This document shows positions 40,365-50,800 of a DNA stretch of 64,000 nucleotides, one piece after another. Location: positions 124,001 through 188,000 of the forward strand of contig CACVBU010000148.1 of NCBI GenBank assembly GCA_902728285.1, read 5' to 3'. Positions within the stretch are counted from its first letter, which is position 1; the number at the start of each line of letters is the position of its first letter. Position numbers and translations under genes: made by a program. Under the pieces are notes generated by a model. It saw only the letters and a list, made by a program, of their open reading frames with translations. It was not told where the DNA came from and made no database searches. This DNA comes from Clytia hemisphaerica. Its lineage: Eukaryota > Cnidaria > Hydrozoa > Leptothecata > Clytiidae.

Positions 40365-40755
40365 CAGTCAGGCACATCCTGGACCTGGCAAATGAACGGG
40401 GTGAGCATTTGCATGGGGTATTCGTCACCCAGTGTAAATGAGATAGGACGTTTCAGGCTAAAAGCGTGAAAATGAATAAAAATGAACTTCAAACTGAAAA
40501 TGGGAAAAAAGGAAGAAAACTGGGAACTTTATTTTTTCGTTAAAAGTTCCTTCAATCTTCGAAGACAAAATTGACCCATGGAAAAAAAATTTCATCTATG
40601 CAGTTCTTTGAAATGAAGCAAAATATTTCCAACCCGGTTCAATTGCGTGGGGTATTCAGTCCTATTATAACATCACTTTTGTTTTCGACCCCGTGCATTT
40701 GCCACCAATCGCAAGTGAAAAATACCCCGTTCATTTGCCAGGATGTGCCTGACTG
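40365..40755. mobile_element. MITE with CAGTCAGGCACATCC ends
   Basis: The ends CAGTCAGGCACATCCTGG and CCAGGATGTGCCTGACTG are perfect inverted copies. ACATA flanks both sides (40360-40364 and 40756-40760). Matching CAAATGAACGGGGT blocks follow. CAG..CTG ends with a 5-bp duplication recall the hAT-like group in this window. Confidence 0.8.
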
Positions 40756-40760
40756 ACATA

Positions 40761-41291
40761 GGTTTTGTTTGTGTACTTTAATCGATAAACTAGTCATTTT
40801 TTAAACCTCTTAGTCAGTTAGTCACAATAGGAAATCAAGCTTTCAGAAAAAACAACATCAGTCATCTAAAGGATGTATTTGCAACAACAAGGATGAGAGT
40901 TACTTGAATCAAGTTCAAGACCCCAGTACAATCAATTAAAACTTGAAAACTTAAAATGATATAAATATTAAAAATTAAGATTAAAAAGACAATTAGAAAA
41001 CAAAAGTTTCTTCGTTTATCATTTTTGCATTTTTATGGGGGGAAGAATAATGAAATTTTCAGAAGATGCTTCTTTATTATTCGATATGAGGATAATAATA
41101 ATAATGATAATAACATATATTTTAAGTTGTATGCGCTCCAAAAAATTCAAAAGCTTTTAGACAGCTAAGGAATTGTTTCCACAGAGGACCACTAAAGGAT
41201 TTCTCATTTCTGTAAAATCGCGATCCCCAATGGTTGCAAAATGGTAATTCTTTTGTTCTTTTGATATTTTCTTTTGTTTTATGTGACATAA
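40761..41291. other. AT-rich spacer
   Basis: It has AAT/ATA simple repeats near 41090-41120 and nothing else that I recognise. Confidence 0.4.
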
Positions 41292-41297
41292 AGATGC

Positions 41298-41796
41298 CCA
41301 GACGGTGTCAATCGAACAACTTCGAACAAAGATCGCAATCGAACCAATCAAACGTAATCGAACGTGATCGAATAATTGCGATTCGATTGTCGAACGTAAT
41401 CGAACGTGTTCGATTGCGTTCGAGTAAGGTTAGATTGTTTCGATTGATAGTTGACTATGTTCGATTGGTTCGATTGATTGTCAATTACATTGGATTAATC
41501 TTCAATTTCGCTCGATTACGATTATGTTCGATGAGTTTGATTGGGATTGAATTAAATTGGAATAAAATCTAATACAATTGAATCAATCAAACGTAATCGA
41601 ATACAATCGTACGGAATCGAATAGAATCAAACGTAATCGAATAGAATCGAATGTAATCGAAGCAATTAAACAGCAAATCCTGGGTAATATTCGATTGCGA
41701 TTCGATTGCGTTCGACAATCGAATTGCAATTATTCGATTGCGTTCAATTGCGTTCGATTGATTCGGCGTTCGATTCGTTCGATTGACACCGTCTAG
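41298..41796. mobile_element. CCAGACG-family element with 6-bp TSD AGATGC
   Basis: The left end CCAGACGGTGTCAATCG and right end CGATTGACACCGTCTAG are inverted with one change. AGATGC flanks both (41292-41297 and 41797-41802). It is an uninterrupted, 499-bp copy, almost entirely AATCGAA/TTCGATT words with CAAATCCTGGGTAATATTCG near the right end. The open frames here on both strands are by-products of the repeats. Confidence 0.85.
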
Positions 41797-41814
41797 AGAT
41801 GCTTTGCAAATCAA

Positions 41815-42297
41815 CAGTGCGTCACAAAGTGCGATATTGCGATCGCACAGAAACGCTTCAAAACACCAGCTTTTTTCAAGTTTTGTCTCGATTACCCAAA
41901 CGCTGCAATCTCGCGTAGGTTTAAGGCTCAAGACTAGAACACCCAATACGAGACATTTGGCTGACCGAAAAAAAAATTTGGTTGTGCTTCATTAAAAAAA
42001 TAATGAAGATGAAAAGTTGTACCATTGATCCCGCGAGCAAAAAGAGGTATTCCGACTAGTCTACAAAAATGTGCTCGCGCTCAGCAAATAGAATATCTCG
42101 TAAATTAATATATGCATAAAACTGACAAATTCCTTTCTTTTTTATTCTTAGGTGACGTCACCATCGATCCTGACTTGACAGTAAGAACAATGAAGAACCA
42201 AATTTAATTATTATTACGAAGGGCCGAGAAAATTTGTGAAACGCAAAAATTGCGCGATAAACGAAGTTTTGTGTATATCCCACTTTGTGACGCACTG
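41815..42297. mobile_element. CAGTGCGTCAC-family element, copy A
   Basis: The ends CAGTGCGTCACAAAGTG and CACTTTGTGACGCACTG are inverted. ATCAA flanks both (41810-41814 and 42298-42302). Copy B lies 1 kb downstream in opposite orientation. Confidence 0.78.
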
Positions 42298-43323
42298 ATC
42301 AAAGTACTTCCACTAACTGTATTAATTGAACAGTTCAATTTAATTGAACTAATTTAACTTTGTCGAACTTTATCGAACAGCAAAAGTTTGATTAAATTAT
42401 TTAATTGAAACTTTTCAAAAGTCGCTAAAATTGTGAGTATTATTAGATTAGTTTGACAAAACATATTAAGGTCGACAAAGTTCGACAACAAGAAATGTTC
42501 AAGAAATTCGATAATAAAAAACTCTGTTGACAAAGTTTGACAACAAGAAATGTTCGACATATTAAACAAAAAACTACGTTCCACAAAGTTTGATAATAAG
42601 AAAAGTTCAACAATATGAAAAGTTAGACAAATTCGGCAAAAACTCCGTTCAACAAAGTTTGGCAACAAAAAATGTTCTACAATGTTGTAGGTATGTTGGG
42701 GATATGTTCGGGATGTAAGATCGCCAAGAAAGCCCTGAAAATAGTGGCCTATTTGGTCGCCTCTTTCAGGCGAAAAATTTTGGTGCAGATTACATAATCT
42801 TATTTCACAAACGTTGATATTCAAAAAACTTAACATTCTTACAAAAGTTGTCTTTTTGATTTCCCAAACATTTGTTTCAAGCGTTCACTTCCACATTAAT
42901 TTATGTAATTACTCTTACGGTCAGTCGGGTTCAACATATACAATGTGCTTTTAGTCATATGACTGAAGTGCCTACTAAAATGATCTGGGAGTAAGTGTTG
43001 AAGGGACACAGCACATTATTATTAAAGTAAAGAAAAATATTTTGGCCTTGACAATCAAATATTATATATTTCATAATATCTCCCTAATTCAAAAAGACAA
43101 AAATTCATTTTGCATTCGTTAAAAAAAAATGATGAATTAATATTACGTACTAAAACACCTCTGTCTTTTAGTCTATTCTAATTTCCGATCTTGGAACGTG
43201 CAAAACGCCCATCCCCCAATATCCATCCATCCTTAAATTCACTTTAATTGTCCTCTGACTTTCAAAAAAAAATGTTTGATACTTTGTTAGTGAAATATTC
43301 AATAAATTTCTAGTTTCAATTCT

Positions 43324-44254
43324 CAGTGGGCGTTTTTCTAGCGCTTCGTTTATCGCTCTATTTTTGCGTCACACAAACTTTCCTGGCCTTTCGTAATAAT
43401 TACCGTGAGATCAGGTAACTTGCATCAGTGGAGGCAAACATGCATAGCCCTCAAATGAATGACCTGTCTGGTCATTAAAATACAAACTTAAATCAAAACA
43501 AAAATGGTAGATTAGATCTGCGAGCGGAGCTGCCTATTTCATTTGTTTTGAAATTTTGCTCCTTTGATTGGTCAGTCATTTGATGGCTATGCAAGTTTCC
43601 CTCCACTGATGCAGTTACCCGACTTCACAATATAAAGGGGTTAGGTGAAAAGACAGTAATGTCTTCTTTTTACTCCTGCGAATGTTTTTTAGTTTAGGAA
43701 AGATTTTTACTTTATCATCAATATTAAGCAAAATTACGTTGTACTATTTTTAGATCTTTTTATCACTGCAAATACTATGCTAAAAAAAAAAAAAAAAAAA
43801 AAATATGCATTGTCAAATTTGGTTCTCCATTGTTCTTCCTGTCAAGTCAGGATCAATGGTAATGTCACCTAAGAATAAAAAAGAAAGGATTTTGTCAGTT
43901 TTATGCATATATTAATTTGCCAGAAACTCTATGCAATGCGCGAGCGCCCTTTTCGTAGACTAGTCGGAATACCTCTTTTTACCCGCAGGATGGATGGTAA
44001 TTTTTCATCTTTGTTATTTTTTAAATGAAGCACAACCGAAAATATATCAAACTTCAGAAAGTTGCGTATTTCCAGGGAGTAAACAATTCTGACAATTGAC
44101 AAAATTGATGATCATAAATTTTTTTCGGTCAGTCAAATGTCTTGTATTGGCGGTTCTAGTCTTGAGCCCTAAGCCTATGCGATATTGCAGCATTTGGGTA
44201 AACGAGACAAAACTCGAAAAAAGTTGGTGTTTTGGTGGCTTTTGTGACGCACTG
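43324..44254. mobile_element. CAGTGCGTCAC-family element, copy B (inverted, interrupted)
   Basis: It reads as the reverse of copy A: GTTTATCGC, ATTTGGTTCTCCATTG, GTCAAGTCAGGATC and GACTAGTCGGAATACC all find inverse partners in 41815-42297. It ends TTTGTGACGCACTG. A MITE at 43402-43632 and extra sequence up to an A run (about 43783-43802) interrupt it. Confidence 0.7.
43402..43632. mobile_element. MITE with CCGTGAGATC ends, copy 1
   Basis: The left CCGTGAGATCAGGTAAC and right TTACCCGACTTCAC ends are inverted. Inner pairs CTTGCATCAGTGGAGG and CCTCCACTGATGCA match. A close second copy is at 56612-56846. Confidence 0.7.
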
Positions 44255-44804
44255 ATTAATCAAATTCAGATCCCGATCTTTTTTCTTTTTTTTTGCGCCT
44301 GCTCGTAGAGGCCTAGAAGGATTTTCTCAAATTATTGTTTCACTAAACTGGATAAAGTTTGATTAAGTTCGATTGATGTAATCAAACTTATTGAACTATT
44401 TCAAGGTCAAACTTTTTAAAAAGTTTGATAAGGTTCGATTTTTTAATCGAACTTAATCAAACTTTATATTTTGAAGAATTTGAGAGTATTCGATTAAAGT
44501 TCAATAACCGAACTTAAAATAATCTAACATTAATTGGACAACAAAGTTCGATTAAAAATTAAATACTATTTGTTCAATTAATTACGTCTGGAGTTATGTG
44601 AAAGAGAACAAACATAATATAATAATGTAATATATATATTTGAAGAAATTCATAGAGATTCTGATGATATACTAATATATATTTCCTTGTCATATTATTT
44701 TCATGCAGGAGCTTCTAATTATTATATTTGTCATCTTGTTATTATCATTTATTTGTCTATTGTCTATTGAATAGACCTTTTCGCCTACTTTTTGAATAAA
44801 CACC

Positions 44805-45920
44805 TAGATTGGGCAGTTCCAGTTATAGGTTCCAGCAAGAATTTATTATAGACACTGGATAAACAACGAGCTATATTTTCATTGATTTTTCTTGTTCTAG
44901 CCTTGTCCGCAGTAATGCCATTATTGTTAACTCTCCTTCCTTCATTAAACAATTTTTCGTAACATTTTAATCATTTTTTTCATCTTAACACAGTCATTTC
45001 AATTCCCAAATCAAAATTAAGTTTTCCTTAGAGAGGCATCAAAATGATTGCTAATTATGACGTTTCAAGTCGCAAGAAAGATACGAAAAACCAGGAAAAA
45101 CATCCTATGTATAAAAAATCGAATGTTGACACCAGAAAGTTTCAAACTTTAACCTCAATAAAACCACCAATCCACCACGAGCCTCCAAAATATTTTCATA
45201 TCACGGTGAAGCCATAACACTCATATCTAATATATGTCAATCTTAGCTCTTCTCAGAAAGATGTTAGAAAGATTTTGCCAACTTAAAATTCTGTGTCATT
45301 TTAGGCCTTTTGTTTGATTTTTCTTTTCTGATGATGTTTTTGTCTCACCAGATTTAATACATGTATCCGTTAAGTATTTTAGCATTTATTTCCAAATTTT
45401 TGGCGAGTAAAAGTACAAAAAGATAACAATAGAGGACTTTTTAGAAATGAGGTTATTAATCATTTTTCAAAATCAGAGAACTTCGAGCTGCCATGACAGT
45501 TGTCCTTTGCAGACAAAGCTAGATCCTTGATTGTTTTCTTAAACAAAAGAAAGACAATGCTTCGCTCTCCACCGTTTTATACGTTGTTTATCCAGTGTCT
45601 ATAAATTCATGGTTCCAGTTAAAGTCTGTTACCCCCCTTGTTGACGACATGGATTTTTCGTAACAATTTACCTTCAAAGAACTTCAGGATTTCTGTTACA
45701 TTAAAGATTTCTTAGGGAAAAATCTTTGATTTTAGGATACCTGGCAAGAAAAATAGAGCAAATTTTATGGATTTTTCGATCCTACTGATGACCAAATAAG
45801 GAGGAAAAACCCTGGATTTTCCGTATCTTTTTTAAAATTTTCTTAGGATTTTCAATTTAAAAATATTTCAAAAAATCTCTGTCGTCCACAGGGAGGTCAT
45901 GATTTTTTTCTGGAACTGCC
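44805..45920. mobile_element. GGGCAGTTCCAG-family element interrupted by a hAT-like insertion
   Basis: The right end CTGGAACTGCCC at 45909-45920 is the inverse of GGGCAGTTCCAG at 44811. The continuation of the left arm is found only after 45611, where GTTCCAG resumes and TTGTTGACGACATGG aligns with the right arm's GTCGTCCACAGGG. The block 44836-45610 is therefore a later insertion. Confidence 0.65.
44836..45610. mobile_element. hAT-like MITE with 8-bp TSD GGTTCCAG
   Basis: GGTTCCAG flanks both sides (44828-44835 and 45611-45618). Inverted arms contain TAGACACTGGATAAACAACG and its exact inverse. An 8-bp duplication is the hAT hallmark. No transposase. Confidence 0.78.
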
Positions 45921-46080
45921 CTTGCTTACGGGAAATTTTTACCCTAATCCTGTACAATTGCATTTGCAAGGTAGGCAACAGCTGTTTTTTAAAAAACAAA
46001 TCAATTAGATGACATTATTATTAAACAAATTTATGCTGTAGTAATTAGTTATTTAATTTTAACTCTTATTCAACATGACT

Positions 46081-46260
46081 ACTCAATATTGATTCTTCCC
46101 ACAATTGCTAGTGGTTTTGCTGTATAAGAAATAGAAAATTTAGAGTTTCATCAATTTTTGACATTTTTTGAATTTGGAATTCAAGGGATGTGGGCTGGTG
46201 GGTCTATTTTCTAAATTAGCATTAATTTGATGTTAGTTGTGGGAAGAATTGATATGTGAG
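46081..46260. mobile_element. Small hairpin MITE (TTCTTCCCACAA arms)
   Basis: CTCAATATTGATTCTTCCC at the left and GGGAAGAATTGATATGTGAG at the right are inverse copies about 130 bases apart. No TSD was fixed. Confidence 0.5.
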
Positions 46261-46396
46261 TGGTCCCTAAAAAGGAAAATGTATTTGACACAAACTAATG
46301 GCAAATTAGTTGTTACCAAAATTGAAATAGTTTATGATTCTCAAAAATCTTTTAGTAAGCATTTCTTAGTTAATTTAAAAACCTACTTCAGGTGTA

Positions 46397-46762
46397 CTAA
46401 CTTTCACGATTTTCGCGAATTTTACCCCTTTTCGCGAAAGTAAATGTCTTAAAAGTTTATGGTCGCAAAAAAAAAAATCTTAAAGAAAATTCACTCACAC
46501 TTTCCTCTTTAATGAAAACAAGGATAAAATTTAGTGTAGATATTATGCAAAAGTCCATCATTTGGTTTGAATACATATGAGCGATCAAAACATTAGTTTT
46601 ATGCATCGAAAACTTGAATTTTTTACTAAAAATATACCTCATTCGCAAAAGTTTATGCTTGTGAAATTTCTTTTGTCAAATTCGCGAATATAAATGCGTC
46701 ATAAATCTCGGAATTTTTCGATCTCGGGAAAGTTTCTGCTCGCGAAGTTTGTACGCCTAAAG
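46397..46762. mobile_element. TTCGCGAAAGT-family MITE, second copy
   Basis: The right end GTTTGTACGCCTAAAG is followed by TA. The left end lost ~30 bases of the terminal repeat but keeps CTTTC and GATTTTCGCGAATTTT, again after TA. The interior matches 39016-39427. Confidence 0.7.
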
Positions 46763-46982
46763 TATGTGTGAAATTTGAAGGTTATAGCTTAGCAGTCCAA
46801 AGAAAAAGTACCAGTTTTATAACGCTGCCATCAAGGCAAAAGGTCCAATCTCAAAATTAGTGTCTGAGAAAACTGAGAATTTTTCTATTTGGCTAACCTT
46901 AAATCTTGAGCTTGGCCCTTTTTGAGGGGGATCCCTTTTTTTAATTTTTATTATTAAATTGCTAATTACTCATGATAAAATA

Positions 46983-47290
46983 CTCGGGTGTCAAATAGCC
47001 GTCCCCCTGCTAAGTATTTTTATGAAAATTTTCCACCCAGGACATTCTTATTCCAACCCCCCCGCTTATTAAGTTTTGAGATTTCTTCCAAGCCCCCCGC
47101 TTATTTAAAGACAATTTTTTGTTAAAAGTGTTAAGGAACTCAAAACAATAGTTTATCTTAAAATCTCAAAACTGACCTTTTGTTCAAAGCCCTTAAAATT
47201 GCAAAAATAAATTATAATGGAAATTTGAAAAGATCTTATCTGCAAAATTTAATCCCCGCAAAAATTAATCCCGCTGTTTACTCAATACGA
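46983..47290. mobile_element. C-tract MITE (CTCGGGTGTC left end), partial
   Basis: It begins after TA with CTCGGGTGTCAAATAGCCG and continues with CCACCCAGGACATTC, CCCCCCCGCTTATTAAG as in the copy at 62752, in the same orientation. No right terminal repeat was found; the last part has CCCCGCAAAAATTAA words. Confidence 0.6.
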
Positions 47291-47833
47291 CATTACTCCA
47301 TCTTGTGCTTTAATTCCCTCAGGAAGGAAGCAATTTTGAAAACCTGATGTCAAATAAACGTAGCTCAAAGATTCCTGACTTATCAATTTAGCAAGGTGTT
47401 TAGCAAGTTTCGATTTTACTTCCATTTAGTAGTGCTAGTTAACAAGCTCAAATAATAGACCCATGTATATGGTGGGAAACTTTCCTGTCCTTTCTGGTCC
47501 TTTGCAAAATTTCCCAATTTTGATTTTGTAATATCGTTCAATAAAAAGATGTGGTTGTTCTTATTTCTTATGATCGCACAAGGATTAAATAGGGCAAAGA
47601 TCTCGAACCATCCCTCTATTTATCCGTCTAAAACACCTGCACCCACATACACATAATAGATGCCTACTAATACAATTTATTACTTTTTTAAAAATACATC
47701 CTGTTTTATACCAAGCATCAGTTCTTGTTACTCCTCATTCATTGTTTTTGACTGCTATCAACCACCTAAAAATCATTATCTTCACTTAAAATCAGTTTTT
47801 CTAAGAGATTAAATAACCATACTTTCTCTACAG
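47291..47833. other. Region upstream of the vWA gene
   Basis: AT-rich, ending in the acceptor TTCTCTACAG at 47833. It may be the last part of a 5' intron; no promoter was called. Confidence 0.35.
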
Positions 47834-50800
47834 GGTTTTGCAAAGTATTCACAATGAAGGACTTCGAAATCGAAGGAAAGTTTCACGGAATCACTAAGTC
47901 AATCAGTGAAAATAAACTTAACATTGTATTAGACAATTCTGGTTCGATGTATCAATATGTCAATGTAGCAAGAAGATTTGTTTTATCTCTGGTTCACTAC
48001 TTATTTCAATCAAACAACTATGCTGAGTTCAATGTGTCTTGCTTCACTAAAAAGGACTCCTCATTTTCAGAATCGCTTTTACCGTGCACAAAACAAAACA
48101 TACTGTTATTATCAAGATGGCTTGATCGTTTAACTTTTGAAAATAAAACGAACAGTTTATTAGCATTGGTATCTGCATTCAGTCAAGAAGATAGTGATGG
48201 TGTTGTCTTACTTACAGATGGTCCTCCGAGTGAGAAAGGATCCATCGTTGAGAAATGTGTGGAAGAGATCTGTGATGGACGTCCTCTCCACGTTGTTTAT
48301 GTAAAAGATGGAATACAGGATCAAAATGCTGCTCATTTCTGGCAAAATTTGAGTGAAAAAACATATGGCACATTCCATGTTGTACAGTACACCAAAAAAG
48401 AGGAGGAGCTCCAAGTGATTCGCCATCACGGTCTGCCAGAAAACTCATCCTTGGATAGAGCATTTGGGGGTAGTAATCGACCAGGAACTGCCGGCCAAAC
48501 ATTGCTAGCGAAGTCCGCAAAGGATGGAGCATTTTACCAAAGAAAATTGGAGCAAGTGGTGTGTCTTTGTTTTCTTTCTTTTCAGTGGACCATGGTTCCT
48601 TTAGCTAAGAGTATAATATACCCTACTAATTGATGATGGCTAGCCTCTTTATAGAGTGTTCAAGTTTCGTCTCTTTGGAACTGTTTTCTTTGCAGATTTA
48701 ACTGGTTCAATTTCACCTCATTCACGATGTATTATGAAAGCAACACCTAAAGTTTAGTCTATACGGACAGGCTTTTTGAGGCTTCTATCTACCAAATTCT
48801 TCTCACATGCTATGAGAGGCAGTCAAAACTGATACCCACTGCACTACTACCCCTAATCTACTAACTTCTCCATAAGATGATCACCTAATGACCTCTTTCT
48901 TGGCCTTCCATCTTAACACCTTGATTCTATATTCATTTTTAGATATCAGATGAAGCTCTTGATGTGTTATTAGAACCTTCGCCAGTAGAAATATCTGGAA
49001 AAAAATTATCTAAAATCACTGATTTGTTTTCCTTTGATGAAGAAAATGTTGGGAAAGTTTGTGAAGGGGATAAAGTACTTGCGCATTGGCAAGATGGAAA
49101 GTTCATACCTGCCACTGTACTGAAGAAAAAATACATTTATGGTCAGACCTTTTTTTTATTTATGGATCTTTTTTACAACAAATAGTTCAGATTTATACGG
49201 ATCCCAGCACCGTTTGTACTTTAAATCGTAATCTCACCGAAAAAAAAGAAACGCGCTATATTTTTTCAAATGAAAAAGCACTGGTTTACCGTTGCCGTCA
49301 CGCAAGCAGTCAGAGTATAAACTAATAAAAAACTACTAGCTGTCCTATCTGCAGAAAACATAACACGGCACAACCTAGTTAGTTCCAGATATATCGTGCA
49401 AAAAGCGATCTCAAATTAAAATGAATACCGATACAGTTGACCCTCTATAATTCGATCTTCATGGGAGCAAAAATTTTCTTCGTATTAGAAAAAGATTCGA
49501 ATGACAGAGAGTAATTTAAACCACTTTCCAGCCAGGGGGGGGGGGGGGCAATTTTTTGTTTCGATATAGAAAAATATTAGAATAATAGCGGTTCGAATAA
49601 GAGTGAGTTTACTGTAAGTTTACTTAAAAATAGAAAATATTTTTTATTCATTTTGAACAGCTTTGAGTTTTGGAAGAAAAAAAATTAAAAATTTTCATTA
49701 ACCTGATTTTTTGAAAAAGTTGGGTTATTTTTTCTTGATTTTTTTCGAAAACCTGAAAAGTTCAAAATAACATTAAAACTTGTAACTTGTGAATTATCGC
49801 ATGGGCAAAATTTTGAGAATCCGCCTCTTGTTCACTTGATTTCCTTTTTTTTTTTGCAAGGTTTTGGTAATACTCTGTCAATAATAAATTTTTCGCTAAG
49901 AGAGAAAACTGCGAAAATGGGCAAAACTCTCGAAAATCCGAAAATTTATTAACGCAAAATCTAATTTACCTAAGGTACGAGATTTTGTCTTTTAGCGAAG
50001 GGATTTCATTTTACAATTCTTCCTATCTATCCTGCCACGACCAGTCAAGTATTTCGTGTTTAAAAAAAAATTATAAGCTTACGACAAGTTATATTTTTCA
50101 TCGGTCGTCCGGTATCAGTTTCAGTGCCCCAATTAATGCAGCCCTGCTGAAAAAATATCCTCAAAAATAGCGTTAATTTAAACCCCAATGAACAATCAAT
50201 CACCCTGGAGAAATCACATTATTAATTTTGAACCTGATAGATAAACTAAAAAATTCCATTAACCCCGGTAAAAATTCGTAGTACTACGATTATGTGATCC
50301 ATTGGGTAGTGCACCTACAAGACTTTTGTTACCTTCACATCTGTTCAACAAGTTTTTTTGAAAGTACTTCTTCTTTTTCTAGACGAAGAAAATGAAGATC
50401 TGGATTTCATCAAGGTGGTACAAGTTCAATCGTTTGATCACCAAACAAAAACTCTCCCTCTTCAATCCGTTCTTCGTATTGAAGAATCAAAATGGAAGAC
50501 CATCGTTCGAGACATGATTCGTAAACAAATCGATAAAGCGGATGAAAACATTGATAAATTAGAAGAGAGCAAGTTGCAATTGTTCAAAAGCAAAAGTTTT
50601 CATCCATCAAACCCTTTGTCTCTGGTTGAAAGCGACGGAGAACGAGATTATCTGACAGAAACGATCGGTAATATTCTTCGAGAAGCATTTCTAGTTTCCC
50701 AGAAAAGTCTCAGTATTCTTGTAAGGTAGCCCTTGTGTGCTTGAAATTACTTTTCACATAAATTCATACAGGTGTCGAGTTTACTGATTTTTCAACACTA

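Larger units (their letters stand above)
42313..44593. mobile_element. CCAGACG-family element, TTCGACAA subtype, with insertions
   Basis: The right end AATTAATTACGTCTGG at 44578-44593 matches the family. The left arm (ATTAATTGAACAGTTC at 42322 onwards, then TTCGACAA-rich repeats to ~42680) is its inverse, but the terminal CCAGACG is degraded. CAGTGCGTCAC copy B lies inside. No TSD was fixed. Confidence 0.55.

Noticed and set aside
41234..41946. Overlapping open frames rich in Ser, Asn, Arg and Ile on both strands
   Set aside because: Frames on both strands arise from AATCGAA/TTCGATT repeats in the CCAGACG element, not from genes.
46237..46443. Exon-like frame upstream of the vWA gene
   Set aside because: Its start lies in the arm of a small hairpin MITE and its end in a TTCGCGAAAGT element; no clear acceptor or homology.
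47834..47853. Definite coding start of the vWA gene at 47854
   Set aside because: The frame is open back to the acceptor at 47833, so upstream coding exons cannot be excluded; the ATG is kept only as the most likely start.
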